From assembly GCA_011037195.1 (NCBI GenBank), contig JAAEAF010003558.1:1-64000 (forward strand): DNA of 64,000 nucleotides, written 5' to 3'. Below, piece after piece: positions 45,713-57,205 of this stretch. Within the stretch, counting starts at the first letter, position 1, and each line of letters starts with the position of its first letter. Under the pieces are notes generated by a model. That model was given only the letters and a program-made list of their open reading frames with translations. It had not been told where the DNA came from and made no database searches. The position numbers were made by a program, and so were the translations under genes. This stretch comes from Triatoma infestans. Its lineage: Eukaryota; Arthropoda; Insecta; Hemiptera; Reduviidae.

Positions 45713-46190
45713 GGTGGAAGTACCTAGAGGGAATCGTCTGGTACTACCATCGCATTTTACACGAGTGGCTTCGGGCCAAAATCCATCAACCAAAAATGCG
45801 ACTTTACTTTGAATGTAGTTTTTTTCAGTTTTTCGCGATTTTCTCGAAAATGGTACCTATCATTGTATTTAAAACATTTTCCTGGATGGAAATTGATTTT
45901 TTTTTGGTGGTTCCGGAGAAACAGTAGCGTTAAGCTTCCCTCTAAAGTACCAATTCAGTATAGTGTATAGTTCTGCCACCTACATAATAATACACATTAG
46001 AAGCGTTGCTAGATTTCCAAATTTGAATGAAATTGGTTTACCGGAAATGCGATTTTACAGAATGTGTTTTGAGTTTTTTGGATTTTCTCGAAAACTACTG
46101 TAACGATTTCCTTTAACTCAGATGCTCACTGCGCTGACATAAACATGTCACTTATATTTGAAACTTTCTTCCGAAAAAAGTAATTGTAAA
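45713..46190 (-). repeat. Family D fragment, minus orientation
   Basis: GGCTTCGGGCCAAAATCCAT, TTCAGTTTTTCGCGATTTTC, CCCTCTAAAGTACCAATTCA and TTGGTTTACCGGAAATGCGA match D copies in reverse. Confidence 0.75.
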
Positions 46191-46319
46191 TGGATTTCGG
46201 GCTATTTGTCAGTTGGGCTTACATTTTAACTGGACACTTTGTTGACTTTGTCAGACGGCGTTCCACACAAGTCCGCTCAGCTGTGACTGGTATCAACTCT
46301 ACCCCCTTTTTACTTTCCC

Positions 46320-46989
46320 CCACTACTGAAACAGGAAGTATTGCGATCGTGTCAAATTTTCTAAAGGGAGTTTTCACCAAAAATACATGTTTTGAGGTCC
46401 CCTGAGTCCAGAAAAGTAGTTTTTAGAAATGTGTGTGTGTGTGTTTGTATGGTCAATATAACTAAAAAAGCGAAAATCATAGGAAGTTCTACCTTAATAT
46501 TTTGTTTAAATTCCACCAGGGGACTTGATAATAAGGTTTGATCAAAATCCCTTAATCGGAATAACCACTTTACCAAAAAAGTTTCTCTAAAACGGCCCCA
46601 ACGATTATCTTTAAACTAAATATGTGAACTACACATATGAAGAGCTACAACTTTTGTTTGCAACGTTTCTCCGGGTAAATTCATTTAAAAGGTCTCTTCG
46701 AGGAGGGGTTGGTTTGTTTTCCTCTGAAGTGCTATCTTAGTTAATTATACAATAAATTCTACCATATAAACAAAATTAATTCGAAATAAATAGATTGCCA
46801 AAATTCCGATTTTCAAGAATATTAGTAACCCGGAAGTGCGTTTTTACTGAACAGTTTTTTCAGTTTTCCGTTTTTCTCCACAAAAACACCGACGAATTCA
46901 TTAAATTTGGTATACTACACTATGAAATTTATCAATTACAATTTTGTAACCTGCAGTAAGAGAAAGTGTGAGTGTTTCACACCAGATTA
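46320..46989 (-). repeat. Family D dispersed repeat, short end-to-end copy
   Basis: Left edge is the family end in reverse (GAAGTATTGCGATCGTGTCA, 46335); right edge is the family start in reverse (CTGCAGTAAGAGAAAGTGTG then AGTGTTTCACACCAGATT, 46951-46988). About 670 bp with no minisatellite. Confidence 0.82.
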
Positions 46990-47898
46990 TGTTTGTTCAA
47001 AAGCTTTGATAACTTGTCTATTTGTCAGGACAACCCCTTCAGTGCCCTGAATGTGCAATAATATAATAGTAACAAGTAAATCATGAATAAAACAAAATAA
47101 ATGTTATGGCCAAAGACCTCAGCAGTCGACGCCATAAAACATAAAAAAACAAAAAAAAAAAATGTTAATAATTAAAATAATCATGATATAATATGTGTAC
47201 TAAACAGATCGTTTAGATTGAAGGTCACTAGCATGATGGGGCATGCAGTTTGTTGTGCGACACCACAGGCCACATGCCATTATAATATTAAATGCTGATA
47301 ACATTTCCTGCTAGTTGATAAGCCTGATTAGATCTACATTTATCATGAAATGTAAGATAAGTGAAATAACCTTCGCCGAATAACTTTGGTTTATTTTTAT
47401 TTCCATTTATATGTATATATTTTTTATTTATTTATTTATTATTGCAGCTTCTACCCACTGACCGCAGCACATACGACCTTCAAAGGATATATATTTGTCG
47501 CGTCACACACATATATATATATATATACATCCGGTTTTCTCTATTTAGAGGTTTCCGGTCTGTAATGAGTTTCAAATTAGTGGTATCAGCATAGCAGGAA
47601 TAATAAAATCTGATACGAAAGACCGGCAAGGATGATTTTTGTTTACAAATTGATTTTAATATTATTAAAATTGATTGTTGACCTGAATAACTCGACAGTA
47701 ACAGCTGATTGGTAAATTTAATGTGATACACTCGCACGACTGTTTATTACCTAAACTTCTCCATTACAGCTGTCAATTTATTTCTATATTATGCTTTACT
47801 CACATACAAACATACAGACAAAGAGAGAAGAATCATTGATTTTAGGACGCCGCTATGCATTAGGATCACGATGAGGTAAAACTTAAGAATCAAAACTA
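46990..47898. other. No gene recognised
   Basis: AT-rich; TA run at 47508-47526. A family D start-like word (GTGATACACTCGCACGACTG) lies at 47722. Confidence 0.45.
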
Positions 47899-49410
47899 CA
47901 CTCAGCCACACAAAATATTGGGACTCTTAATTATTTCATTATTAAATAACATTTGTTGCAACCATTTGTTTTTGTCTACAATCCAATTTGCTACAATAGC
48001 TAAATAATAATAATAATAAATAATTTAATACAATAGGTAAATAATAACTTGTAGTGTTAATTTTTTTTTACACCAACTCTTGATTTGGATTGATGTAAAA
48101 ATAAAACAAAAATGACAAAGAAAATTTTACAAAATTTTGATAACTTTTTTTAAATTTTTCTCATCTCCTAGTGCTTGTTATTGCCTTCTCAGACAGCGGG
48201 CGGTGTATAGATGCAATCAGGTTTTCAATGGTCTCTTATTTAATAGCATCCCATTCTGTGTAGGACAATGCGGAGCTGCTGCAGATTTGCTGGAGGCTGA
48301 TCACGAGCTCTAACATGCCTCTTGAGCATGTCCCATAGATGTTCCGGGGATTCTTGCCCCGGAGAACGTGCAGGCCCATCGATCACGTTTACACCGAGTT
48401 CCTCTAAGAACCGGGTAACAACTCTAGCTGCTTGTGGTCTGGCATTATCATGCATTCATATGAAACTGTTCCCGATAAATGGAGTAAACGGTATGACTGC
48501 CTCTAAAAAACTTATTCAACATACCTAGCAGCGGCCATTGCGCCGTTTTCAACAACAATTATCTAGGTGCGGGCCTCCAAACTTATCCGACTCAACACCA
48601 CAATTGATTTCGTTGAAAAGGAGCACTTCCGCCAGTAGCACAGTGAATGAAGCGCTTCCCCCTGCCTATGATCGTCTGAAGAATACTAACCATCGCGATT
48701 CATCTGTGAAAAGACTAGCCCTCCATTGCTGTACAGTCTAATGAAGATTGGCAAAACCTAACCTGCTTACACTATCATACCTAGTTGGTACTGGCCCTAA
48801 AGCTGGTCTCCTAGCCATCAGACCTACTTCTCGTAATCGTCTTCGAACAATTCCAGAGCTCATGGTAACTCCCCGAACTTGAAATCAGTTATTCCTGAGT
48901 ATTTAGCAATAAGAAACCGATTGGTAAAACTGAAAGCGAAAGGAATCGATCGTCCCGATCTGTTATGACCACTTCCGGGTCTTCGACCGTATTCCCCAGT
49001 TTTCCTAAAATATACTATTGCTCGATGAACTGCAGAACATGACAGTCCTAAACTTTCTGCCACATATCATATGCTGTGTCCTTCTTCCGCAGGAGTGACT
49101 GCCCTGACGGCATCCTCAAAAGAAATGACCATTTTTCTGTTAATAAAGTTAAGCGATGAAGTAATTTAACGACAAAATTACAAATAAGAAAATCATCACA
49201 TACGATGTCTGTCACTGACCAGCAAGCGACACTAAATGAATTTCTACTGTTCTCAATTTTCATTCACAAGAAAGTTAAAAGTTTTTGTGATTAAAGTATT
49301 GTAAGTAACATTTATATTAGTTATAAACATAAGTATACCTAGTACAAAGTACAGAGTTATTGTATTTTGATGTGGAAAAATAAAGTGTCCCATTTGTTGT
49401 GGCTAGGTTA
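47899..49410 (-). mobile_element. Tc1-like DNA transposon (DD34E)
   Basis: Imperfect terminal inverted repeats: CACTCAGCCACACAAAATAT at the left end and, read inward on the other strand, AACCTAGCCACAACAAATGG at the right, each followed inward by GGGAC-type sequence; TA dinucleotides flank both ends. About 1.5 kb, the normal size for the superfamily. The single gene inside is the transposase. Confidence 0.87.
48240..49132 (-). pseudogene. Tc1-like transposase
   Basis: Read from ATG at 49132. The N-terminal paired-like helix-turn-helix region (SFEDAVRAVTPAEEGHS, GLSCSAVHRAIVYFRKTG, about 48960-49125) binds the element ends. The catalytic triad is visible: Asp in FTDESRW (about 48690-48715), Asp in HDNARP (about 48440-48455) and Glu in EHLWDM (about 48335-48352), with 34 residues between the second Asp and Glu. 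The stop is at 48240-48242. Several stops and frameshifts (for example in the region 48480-48860) make it inactive. The protein cut and pasted the element. Confidence 0.87.
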
Positions 49411-50569
49411 TAATACCCACCACTACATTTATACTAACGCCAATTAAACGTTGAATTAGATTTTCAAAATTTTGACAATTAAAATCGTAAATATTGCGGT
49501 AAGAGAAAAAATAGGTATGATTGTCCAGGTTATTTTATAGTTATACAAAAACTCGTTATTAAAAATGAGTTTTATATTGAAATAAAAAGATATACAGCTA
49601 TTGGTTACAAAACAAAAACACACACGCACATTAAGATTCTAATCAAGACTTTTGTATGAGATAAAATTTTAAATAACAATTAAACACGTTATTATAGCTC
49701 CTGTGTAAATAATATAATTTGCGTAAAAAATGTCCGCGCCAGAATATGTACAAATATACTTTAACATACAAATAAATCAACTATAATTAAGATTTTAGTG
49801 GCAGTGCATGTTTTTTTTAAGAACCAGCTGGTAGTTTGCCACGGCCACATGTATAATGTCCTTTTATTTCATTATTTGTTTTGTGTGTGTGTGTATTTCT
49901 TTTGCTTTTTTTTTTTACTGTATTTTGTTTTGTCTAGTTCCCAGCACCGTACTAAATGATTTTTATTATACTTACACACTTGCAACTCATTAAATTTCAT
50001 AGAACTAATAAGAGACTTAGTTCACAGTAAATATACTAGTTCGAAGTAATTCTATTTTCTTTCTGGACACCCACCAGTACTGCCACTAAATGGCCATGCG
50101 AGCAAACAGTGTAAGCATATAATAAACATTAACAATTTATAGAACACGGTTGGCAATACTGTATCGTATGTTCTGATGCACATTCATAAAATATTATACT
50201 CTAAACAAATTTAAAACAAACTACTTAATTTTAAGATCGTCTTATTAAAAACAACCTCAATGAATATAATCATTCATACAATATTATTAGTCACTATTTA
50301 ATATGTAAAAAAACATGTGATTATCAAACTTATGACCTTCACTTACAATATAAGTTCATACAATTATAAAACTGACAGATTTTCTTCAAAGTAAGAATTA
50401 TTTTTCAGAGCTCTAATAAAAATATAGTAGTAAATATATTGTAGTCCAGAAGAAGCGCCAAAAACATTGAAGGGACTGAAATAAAATTTGAAATTTAAAG
50501 CCGAAAATTCTGCAGCATGCCCTAAACTTTTTCGAAAAAGTTTCAAATAAAAGTGAGTTAGTCCGAGAG
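49411..50569. other. No gene recognised
   Basis: AT-rich. The last 180 bp (50390-50560) include degenerate family D words (TTTCAAATAAAAGTGAG). Confidence 0.45.
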
Positions 50570-50852
50570 AGACATATTCCATGATAGCCTGCTTCTTTTT
50601 ATAGTCATCGACCAGTTTCGGGCGTTCGCCCATCATCAGGATGCTTGTTGTCAAACAGTGTGATAACATAGATTTGCAATTACTAATGTATCAACTAAAT
50701 TTGCTCTGTGCAAATCTATGTTATCATACTGTTTGGCAACAAGCATCCTGTTGATGGGTGAACGCCGGAAACAGGTCGATGACCACAAAAAGAAGCAGGC
50801 TAACTCGGAAAATATCTCTGATGCTTTCTAGCTCTGCGGAACCAACCACAAC
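50570..50852. repeat. Foldback MITE copy D (both arms)
   Basis: The left arm (50570-50680) and right arm (50700-50852) are inverted copies: TAGCCTGCTTCTTTTTATAG (50587) against AAAAAGAAGCAGGCTAACTC (50788), GGGCGTTCGCCCATCATCAG (50620) against GATGGGTGAACGCC (50753), and TGATAACATAGATTTGCA (50662) against TGCAAATCTATGTTATCA (50708). It is the most complete of the four copies. Confidence 0.88.
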
Positions 50853-50869
50853 AACTATAAAAGTTATAC

Positions 50870-51460
50870 ATTTATATATGTGCAGTTGGCTTTCCAAGTT
50901 AAAAATAATCATAGCCGTTTTCCAGAAAATTCCAAACAAACTTGAGCCCACTCTGTAAGGTTGCACTTGCTGCTAATCGATTTCCTTCAAACTTGGAATT
51001 ACTAATAGTCCTAATATAAATTAATATTATATAGGCGGTAGAAACCATACACTGAACTGGAATGGTACTTCAGAGGAATGCTTAGCACTACTGTCCCCCC
51101 CCCCCCAAATCAGCCAACTATTACAAATAAAAGCGATAGGTATTTAAGTGTGTAGGTAGTTTACAAAAAGTTTAAAGAAAATCGTTGGCGCCATTTTGCA
51201 ATAAAAACGCAAAAAGTGAAAAAAAAAGTCCCACTTCCGATTGATTGTATTTTGCGTGAAACTTTCGTGTCTGATGTGGTGGCAGTACCAAAGGCGAATA
51301 TCAAGTTTGAGCTTCCAGCGATTTTTCGTTTCTGAGAGATTTTTTGTTCGCACACTCACAGACCATTCGTTAAAAACGTTATTGTGATTCAGAGGACATC
51401 AATATATGTATTTCCGGTTAATTTTGCAAATTGGCAACGATCGCAATAATTACACCATCA
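50870..51460 (+). repeat. Family D dispersed repeat, plus orientation, two modules
   Basis: ATATGTGCAGTTGGCTTTCC, CAAACTTGGAATTACTAATA, TATATAGGCGGTAGAAACC, then a second module with TTTAAAGAAAATCGTTGGCG (51169), CCACTTCCGATTGATTG and GCAACGATCGCAATAATTAC near the end. Confidence 0.78.
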
Positions 51461-52619
51461 CAATACTATCACATCACAATAGAATTTTCGGTTAAAGTGG
51501 GCCAGAAGAAAACTAGCCTGCTTCATTCGGGAAGCATCCTCAAGGAGAAGTACAACACTGTTGACTTTTTCTTCATTTCTGAAAGCTCTTCTTGGAGAGA
51601 GACTGACTGTTTATCCCACTACAAGGTTCCGGTGCCAAGGAAGAGGAGGTTACTGCCACATTGTCGAACTTCTCATTAATTTATGCAAAAATATGTCCCG
51701 ATACTCCAAAGATAAGTTTGTAATAGAAGACATCAATTTTTTACCATTGCTTTTTTCATATTTTAGCTTTCAGGTGTATTTCTGCCAGATCATTAAGTTT
51801 GCCGATATTCAAACTTGATAAAACACTGCATCAGTGTCTTAATGGCGACGCCTGACTATAGGATGGGATCCTATTTCACCCGATTTCGTTAATACCTCTC
51901 GAATTTGAACTGCATATAATTTGTTCTGCCTAGAGGAGCTGGAAACGTGCCCGCTGACTACGAATGTCTAGTTCTTGGTCCAGACTATCCAGTTCCACAA
52001 ACTATCTGTGTTCTTTAATACTATCCAGAGCGGATTCATTACTCCAATTTCTTCTATTACATAGCCCCCTATAGGAATTTTTGATGAAGTTGTATTTCTA
52101 AATCATCTTCATTTCTAAGGAAATTCCAGAAGTCGGCAGACAGGGTTTCTCAGTGCATCCGCTGAGGGGCAATTCGATGTTAGATGTATAGCAGGAGTGA
52201 CAAAACCAAAACTCCACTGCGACCTGAAAGATCTCTGGTGATTTTTGGGAGGCTTAATATTAAACTGTCGTTACAAAATTTCTTGATGGCTGTCATAAAA
52301 TTCAGGCAGTCATTCACTTTCAGGTAGATCTTTTACAATAAGAATCAATTTCTATCCAATTCTGAGGCCAGTTATATTTTTATTAAAAATTCAAAGTTTG
52401 AAGAAAATTTGTAAGAGAATTTGAGAAGAACTGAGAGAACTAAATTGAACACAGTCAGCTGTTCTACAGTGAATAATAATAAGATCAAGTGCTCACAATG
52501 CAGCAGACATGTTATAAATATACAGACTGGAAGGTGTTATATTAATTTAATTTAATTTTAAGTTTCATTACAGACACACGTTCACATTAGGTGAACAGTG
52601 AATACTTACACTACTATTG

Positions 52620-52655
<36 letters not shown>

Positions 52656-52879
52656 TCGTGTTCATTTATCTTTACTAAATAGTTACATTTAATTTAATGT
52701 TTATAATTAGTTTTTTTTTTTTTTAAAGTATTACCAATATAATATTATAAAAACAAAATATACCTCTGTCACACTTCCGTTTTATTTCAATTTCGGAATT
52801 TTAGCATTGCTTCTAATATATCTTAATATTATCTCAGTAGTAAAACCATAAATGACAGCGAGGACAAAGGCAGCGCTTG
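51461..52879. other. No gene recognised; (TG)n at 52622-52653
   Basis: Includes two unexplained open plus-strand frames (51431-51679, 51561-51818) and, on the minus strand at about 51850-52330, pieces that look faintly coding (TAIKKFCNDS) but match nothing I recognise. The rest is AT-rich. Confidence 0.4.
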
Positions 52880-53490
52880 CAAGAGTGTTCTAGAAGTTTG
52901 AGGGCTCAGGTTAAACCATATTAATGAGGCCAAAACAAAGTAGATGAGATTAACCTAGACCCGTACATATTTCAGAGAGTGACAGAATTGAAATTACTTG
53001 GAACTGTAATTTTCGGAAAAAAAATGAAGTTAATAAGGAAATAACGGCAAGAATAACAGTTGGGAATAAATGTCTGTGGTCACTGAATAAACTTATAGGG
53101 TCTTCGAGTATCCAGGGCGGCAAAATGTTAATTTATAAAACGGTCCTTAAACTATTGTAATGTACGTCAGTGAAACATAGGTTATGTCTCGGGATGTCTC
53201 TTAAACGTTTGGGAAAGGAAGATATTTAGGAAGATCTTCGGCCCAATAAGGCAGGGGGATACATGGAAAGCTAGTCCAATGGTGGGCTTCGGGATTTAAT
53301 CCAGGCATAAGACATAGTAGGTACCATTGAACATAGTAGATAGAAATGTATCGGGCACTGATAGGAGAAGATTGCATCTGAGGTAGCTTGACGACGAGGA
53401 ATAAGAGATTGGAAAGGATTGGCTAAGCGGAGTAGAGTGGTTGAGGAGGCCAAGGTCTTTAATAGATCATAGTGCCATATAAAAAGAAGA
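52880..53490 (+). pseudogene. RTE-type LINE 3' end, decayed
   Basis: Fragments in the right order in mixed frames: a KYLG-like LLGTVI segment (about 52995), KEITARITVGNKCLWSLNKL (about 53037-53095), a LIYKTVLK segment (about 53130), WERKIFRKIFGP-like (about 53210-53250) and VVEEAK (about 53439) before the tail TAGTGCCATATAAAAAGAAG. The same motifs and the TAGTGCC ending occur in the RTE at 59.0-62.3 kb. It is 5'-truncated after the RT catalytic core. Confidence 0.72.
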
Positions 53491-53495
53491 AGAAA

Positions 53496-53717
53496 GTCAT
53501 ACAGTGTATTGAAGTGGTATTTTAGAGGAAAGCTTAACATTACGGCTCCCCCAGAAAGCAACGAAAAAAAAACAATTTTCCCGAAGAAATGTTTCAAATA
53601 AAAAAATAGAAATAAACACTCATGTGTGTAGATAGTAGCTATATGAAGAATATCGTTGGCGCAATTTTCGGGAAAAATCTCTGGAAAAAAAAATTCAGTA
53701 GAATCTCACTTCCGGAT
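53496..53717 (+). repeat. Family D fragment cut by the Gypsy LTR
   Basis: TTGAAGTGGTATTTTAGAGG, TGTTTCAAATAAAAAAATAG, GAATATCGTTGGCGCAATTT and CTCACTTCCGGAT, after which the LTR begins abruptly at 53718. Confidence 0.72.
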
Positions 53718-54039
53718 TGTAACAGCAAGAGAAGCTCAGCAACCACAGAGAGCAAGAGAAGCTCAACTACTCTCTCAGACTGGAGTGGGAGAGTGGGAGA
53801 AGCTGTATGAATATAGCGACGGACAGTCCATGAAACAGAGTTAAACACAGTTGAAATTAGTTCAGTACATCCAATCGCTACGTGTCATTCTCTTACCACT
53901 CAACATTAAACATTCATCCATTGTAAAGTCCAGGCAGTCTGTGTCTCGTTACTAATATATCAGTTAACCAATGTTAACCAAGTCTTCTTCTTAACTCATG
54001 AAACAAAACCAATTCTCTCCATCCAACACATCCATTATA
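53718..54039 (+). repeat. 5' LTR of the Gypsy element
   Basis: 322 bp from TGTAACAGC to CATTATA just before the primer-binding site. The position that reads TATAAATA in the 3' LTR is TATGAATA here (53806-53813). Contains a duplicated GAGAAGCTCA motif (53729, 53756). Confidence 0.88.
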
Positions 54040-54040
54040 T

Positions 54041-54058
54041 TGGTGGCAGCACTTCGAA
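54041..54058 (+). other. Primer-binding site
   Basis: TGGTGGCAGCACTTCGAA directly after the 5' LTR; the first ten bases are identical to those at the primer-binding site of the 29-33 kb element and fit a tRNA-Leu 3' end (from memory). Confidence 0.75.
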
Positions 54059-54211
54059 TCCCGCTTCAGCTTTCGAAGAAAAAAGGTGTCTTTTTTTTCA
54101 ATTTTACATATTTACACTTTATTTTTTAATATTTAAAACAACATTTATTTCTAAATTTATTCTTACATTTATTTATTTTACACTTTATCGACTTTTTCCT
54201 TTTTTTCGTTT

Positions 54212-55385
54212 ATGAAAAGAGCCGATATCATCAACATATTAAAACAGCATAATTTCCCAATAGGCGGTAATTTATTAGTTTTGAAAAAACGCTTATTAAA
54301 AATTAATAAAATGGCAAGATATACAATTGATGGTCAACAAAAAACTGCTGATGAGGCAATCGCTTACCTTTTAAATAAGTGCAATAAGCAAATCCCGTGA
54401 ATATTAGAAACCTCCAATTGATCAATAATTCACCTATATTCGATAGTTCACACAATAGCGATATTACGGACAAATTGGAAATTTAATACACAAATTAACT
54501 GGTCCCGCGAAAATTTATTTCGACACATTTAAGAATCAATGTGCAAATAAATAATAATGTCCCTTTAAACTATCAGACGGCGATAGAAAATCTGATCAAC
54601 AGATTCAAAAGAAAAAAACACCTATAATCCTATTACAACAAATCTACATCAAAATCCCAACGAAACGCTCGAGGCTTTCTTTGACTGCATCAAGCATATT
54701 TCCACGTCATTGCTTTTTAAAGCGCAGGAAAACCCATTGCTAACCCTGCAAAATTTAGTAGACAACCGACGGTAAGGATTTATTTAATCCTTACTGGATT
54801 CAATCAAGGCTTAGGTCCAAATTAAACTCCCTAAAACCCACGATGAGGCGTAAGCCTATCCACAGCCCTTAGGGACATACAGAATTCAGAACCATCGCAA
54901 GGTTCTATACTTGCGATGAAAAAGATAGATACTCCCAAAGAATTCACGGAAAAATCGCCATCGCCTTGTAAACATTGTGCTGGTACGCACTGGCACCATG
55001 AGTGCAAAGAAAAATTCCAAATTGTAACATCGCGACGAAAACGAAACGTAGTTTCAAAACCACCGTCGCCATGCAAATTCTGTGAAGGTGACCACTCGAA
55101 TGTAGTAATAAAAATCGAAATAAAACGCGCACTAATTTTGGCAAAAAGCCTCAATATCGACCAAGCTATCGTCCCTTCAGGCAAAGTAGACCTTATATCA
55201 AAAAACAAAGTCACAATAATAATAATAACAGTAATAATAATAAGGGTAATAATAATTATGGTAGTAGCAATAATAAATTTAATAGTGGCAATACTTCAAA
55301 CCAGTGGATTCCGCCAACATGCCAGATATGCAAAAAGCGTGGGCACACAGCAAAGGCATGCTGGTTTAACTCAGCAAACGATTAG
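54212..55385 (+). pseudogene. gag of the Gypsy element
   Basis: Starts at ATG 54212 with a SAP-like segment (IINILKQHNFPIGGN..VLKKRLL), then YTIDGQ...AIAYLLNK, stop at 54398. Degenerate capsid-like sequence follows (INRFKRKKTP near 54597). From 54940 the zinc knuckles appear: CKHCAGTHWHHEC (CX2CX3HX4C), CKFCEGDH (second one broken) and CQICKKRGHTAKAC (canonical CX2CX4HX4C, about 55321-55362), before a stop at 55383-55385. Order and spacing match the gag at 31183-32527, with an Asn/Ile-rich stretch from a repeated AAT tract (55215-55290) in the linker. Confidence 0.83.
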
Positions 55386-55514
55386 CCATTCAACCGTTTT
55401 TACAACAAGCGACTAAATCGGTTTTGATTCTGGCATTCCATGACATGATATGATAATTATTATGCTTATATTCCTTGATAATTTATTATGCTCCTTAATG
55501 GACATCGGCGTTTC

Positions 55515-57205
55515 AAATTCTGAAACAAAAATTGATTTCTCCACCCATTCTGGCATATCCGAATTATCAATTTGAATTTATTTTAACAACCGATGCAAGC
55601 AACGTTGGCATTTCAGCAATTTTGAGCCAACAGATAAATGGTGAAGAGCGTCCCATAGCTTTTACTTCGCGAGTACTGTCAGATACCGAGTCCAAACCTT
55701 GTACCACAGAGAGAGAATTGTTATCTATTCTCTTGGCTGCCAACAGTATCGTCTGATAATTTACGGGTACAGGTTTAAAATAATTACGGACCACTCAGCT
55801 CTACAGTGGCTCAAGAATCTAAAAGACCCTTGTAGTGGAAGGACGAAATCGAAAAATAATAGTTTTTAAAAATAATTTAGAATATTTTATAATTATCTTA
55901 GTGCTGTGAATTTAACTTCAAAAAGAGTGTATTTTAGTGTCAGGTAGTGGTAAATTAGGATCATAGCAAATAGAAAAACAAAGGCACAAAATCCCGTTAG
56001 GAGAAACCTTTTGTAAAAGAAAATCCCCCGCTAGAGAGAGAGAGAGAGAGCAATTCCAAAGAATAGAGTCTGCCATCAGCTTTCAAATAGTTCAGTTCAA
56101 AAAAGTTAGTCTGCACTTAGCCGTCAAACAACTAAGTCGCAATTCTGCTTCCAAAGCCAGAACACTTCAGAAAGCCAGAACACTTCAGGAATCGCTCTCC
56201 TAGTATCAGTGCCAGTTATAAGTTAAAACATAAGAGTTTGGCATTTAATCTAGATTAATTAATTGATTTATACTTAATCGCTCTGATATTATAAAGCTAT
56301 TTAAATTCAGTTAGAAATTATATTTATTTTATAATCAGCGGTGCTTTCTTGATTATATTCTTATTACTTCTATCTCTTAATCGTATATACATACAAGCCC
56401 TTTTCGCTAAGACGCTCACGCCACAAGCTACCTATACACACATCTCACCATAACATTACACCCTCATTCCAAATTATATAGATGGTCGCTTAAATTAAGC
56501 GAATATGATTTTTACATTGAGCATAGATCTGGAAAAAATATCGCGCATGCTGATGCTTTAAGTCGTTATATAGGCTGCATCAGTACTGATCAGGCAGCTG
56601 ATAATGAGTATTATCCGACCATAGATTTATTTGAGATTGCTCAGCAACAAGCTGACGATCCATTATGTCAACAATTAAGAAATTCAAAAAATTACAAAAT
56701 CAATGATCAAGGCCTCTTAGTTACAGTTTCGGACAATTGCATTTTAGTACCGTCGGGGGCGTGATACTATTCTACGCCTTTATCATGACAATCCGTTATC
56801 AGCACATTATGGAAAGCAGAAAACGTATGAACATATAAAAACACAATTTAGGTGGCCAAACATCTCTAATGATGTACTAAAATACGTTCAAACCTGCTAT
56901 AGCTGTGCCACGAAAAACAAAAGATGCCTATAAACCACCTTTAGGCACATTCAGTGAGCCAAAAAATGTCTGGCAAGCTATTTCCGTTGATGTAGTTGGA
57001 CCACTGGATGCATCTGAACAGCGATACAGGTGAAGAATATAAATATATATTAACGATAATTTGTCAACATTCACGTATTTGGAGATATTTCCCATGACTA
57101 ACCAAAAAGCTGAAACCATTGCACAAATTATCGTTAACAACATAATCACCAGATATGGAATGGTACACCTCAGCAAGCTGAAAAGGCCCACATTAGAGGT
57201 CAATT
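55515..57205 (+). pseudogene. pol remnant: RNase H and integrase, protease and RT missing
   Basis: The frame opens with an LISPPILAYP connection motif, then the RNase H domain TTDASNVGISAILSQ, RPIAFTSRVLS and TERELLSILLA (55532-55750), a small frame disruption at 55757, and ITDHSALQWL. A solo LTR interrupts at 55831-56460. After it come the RNase H/linker end (IEHRSGKNIAHADALSR, about 56518-56568), the integrase zinc domain (LYHDN..SAHYGK, later TCYSCA, about 56775-56915) and the start of the integrase core (SVDVVGPLD, about 56980-57010) before decay. Domain order RNase H then integrase is that of Ty3/Gypsy. Confidence 0.85.
55831..56460 (+). mobile_element. Nested solo LTR (same family as 29-33 kb element)
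   Basis: 630 bp from TGTAGTGG to CATTACA, flanked by the 4-bp target duplication CCCT (55827-55830 and 56461-56464). It aligns over its length to the 28999-29516 LTR read on the minus strand: shared CGTTAGGA, AAGAGAAAATCCCCCG-like, AAAGCCAGAACACTT, GAATCGCTCTC and ACAAGCCCTTTT. No internal sequence remains, as expected after LTR-LTR recombination. Confidence 0.92.
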
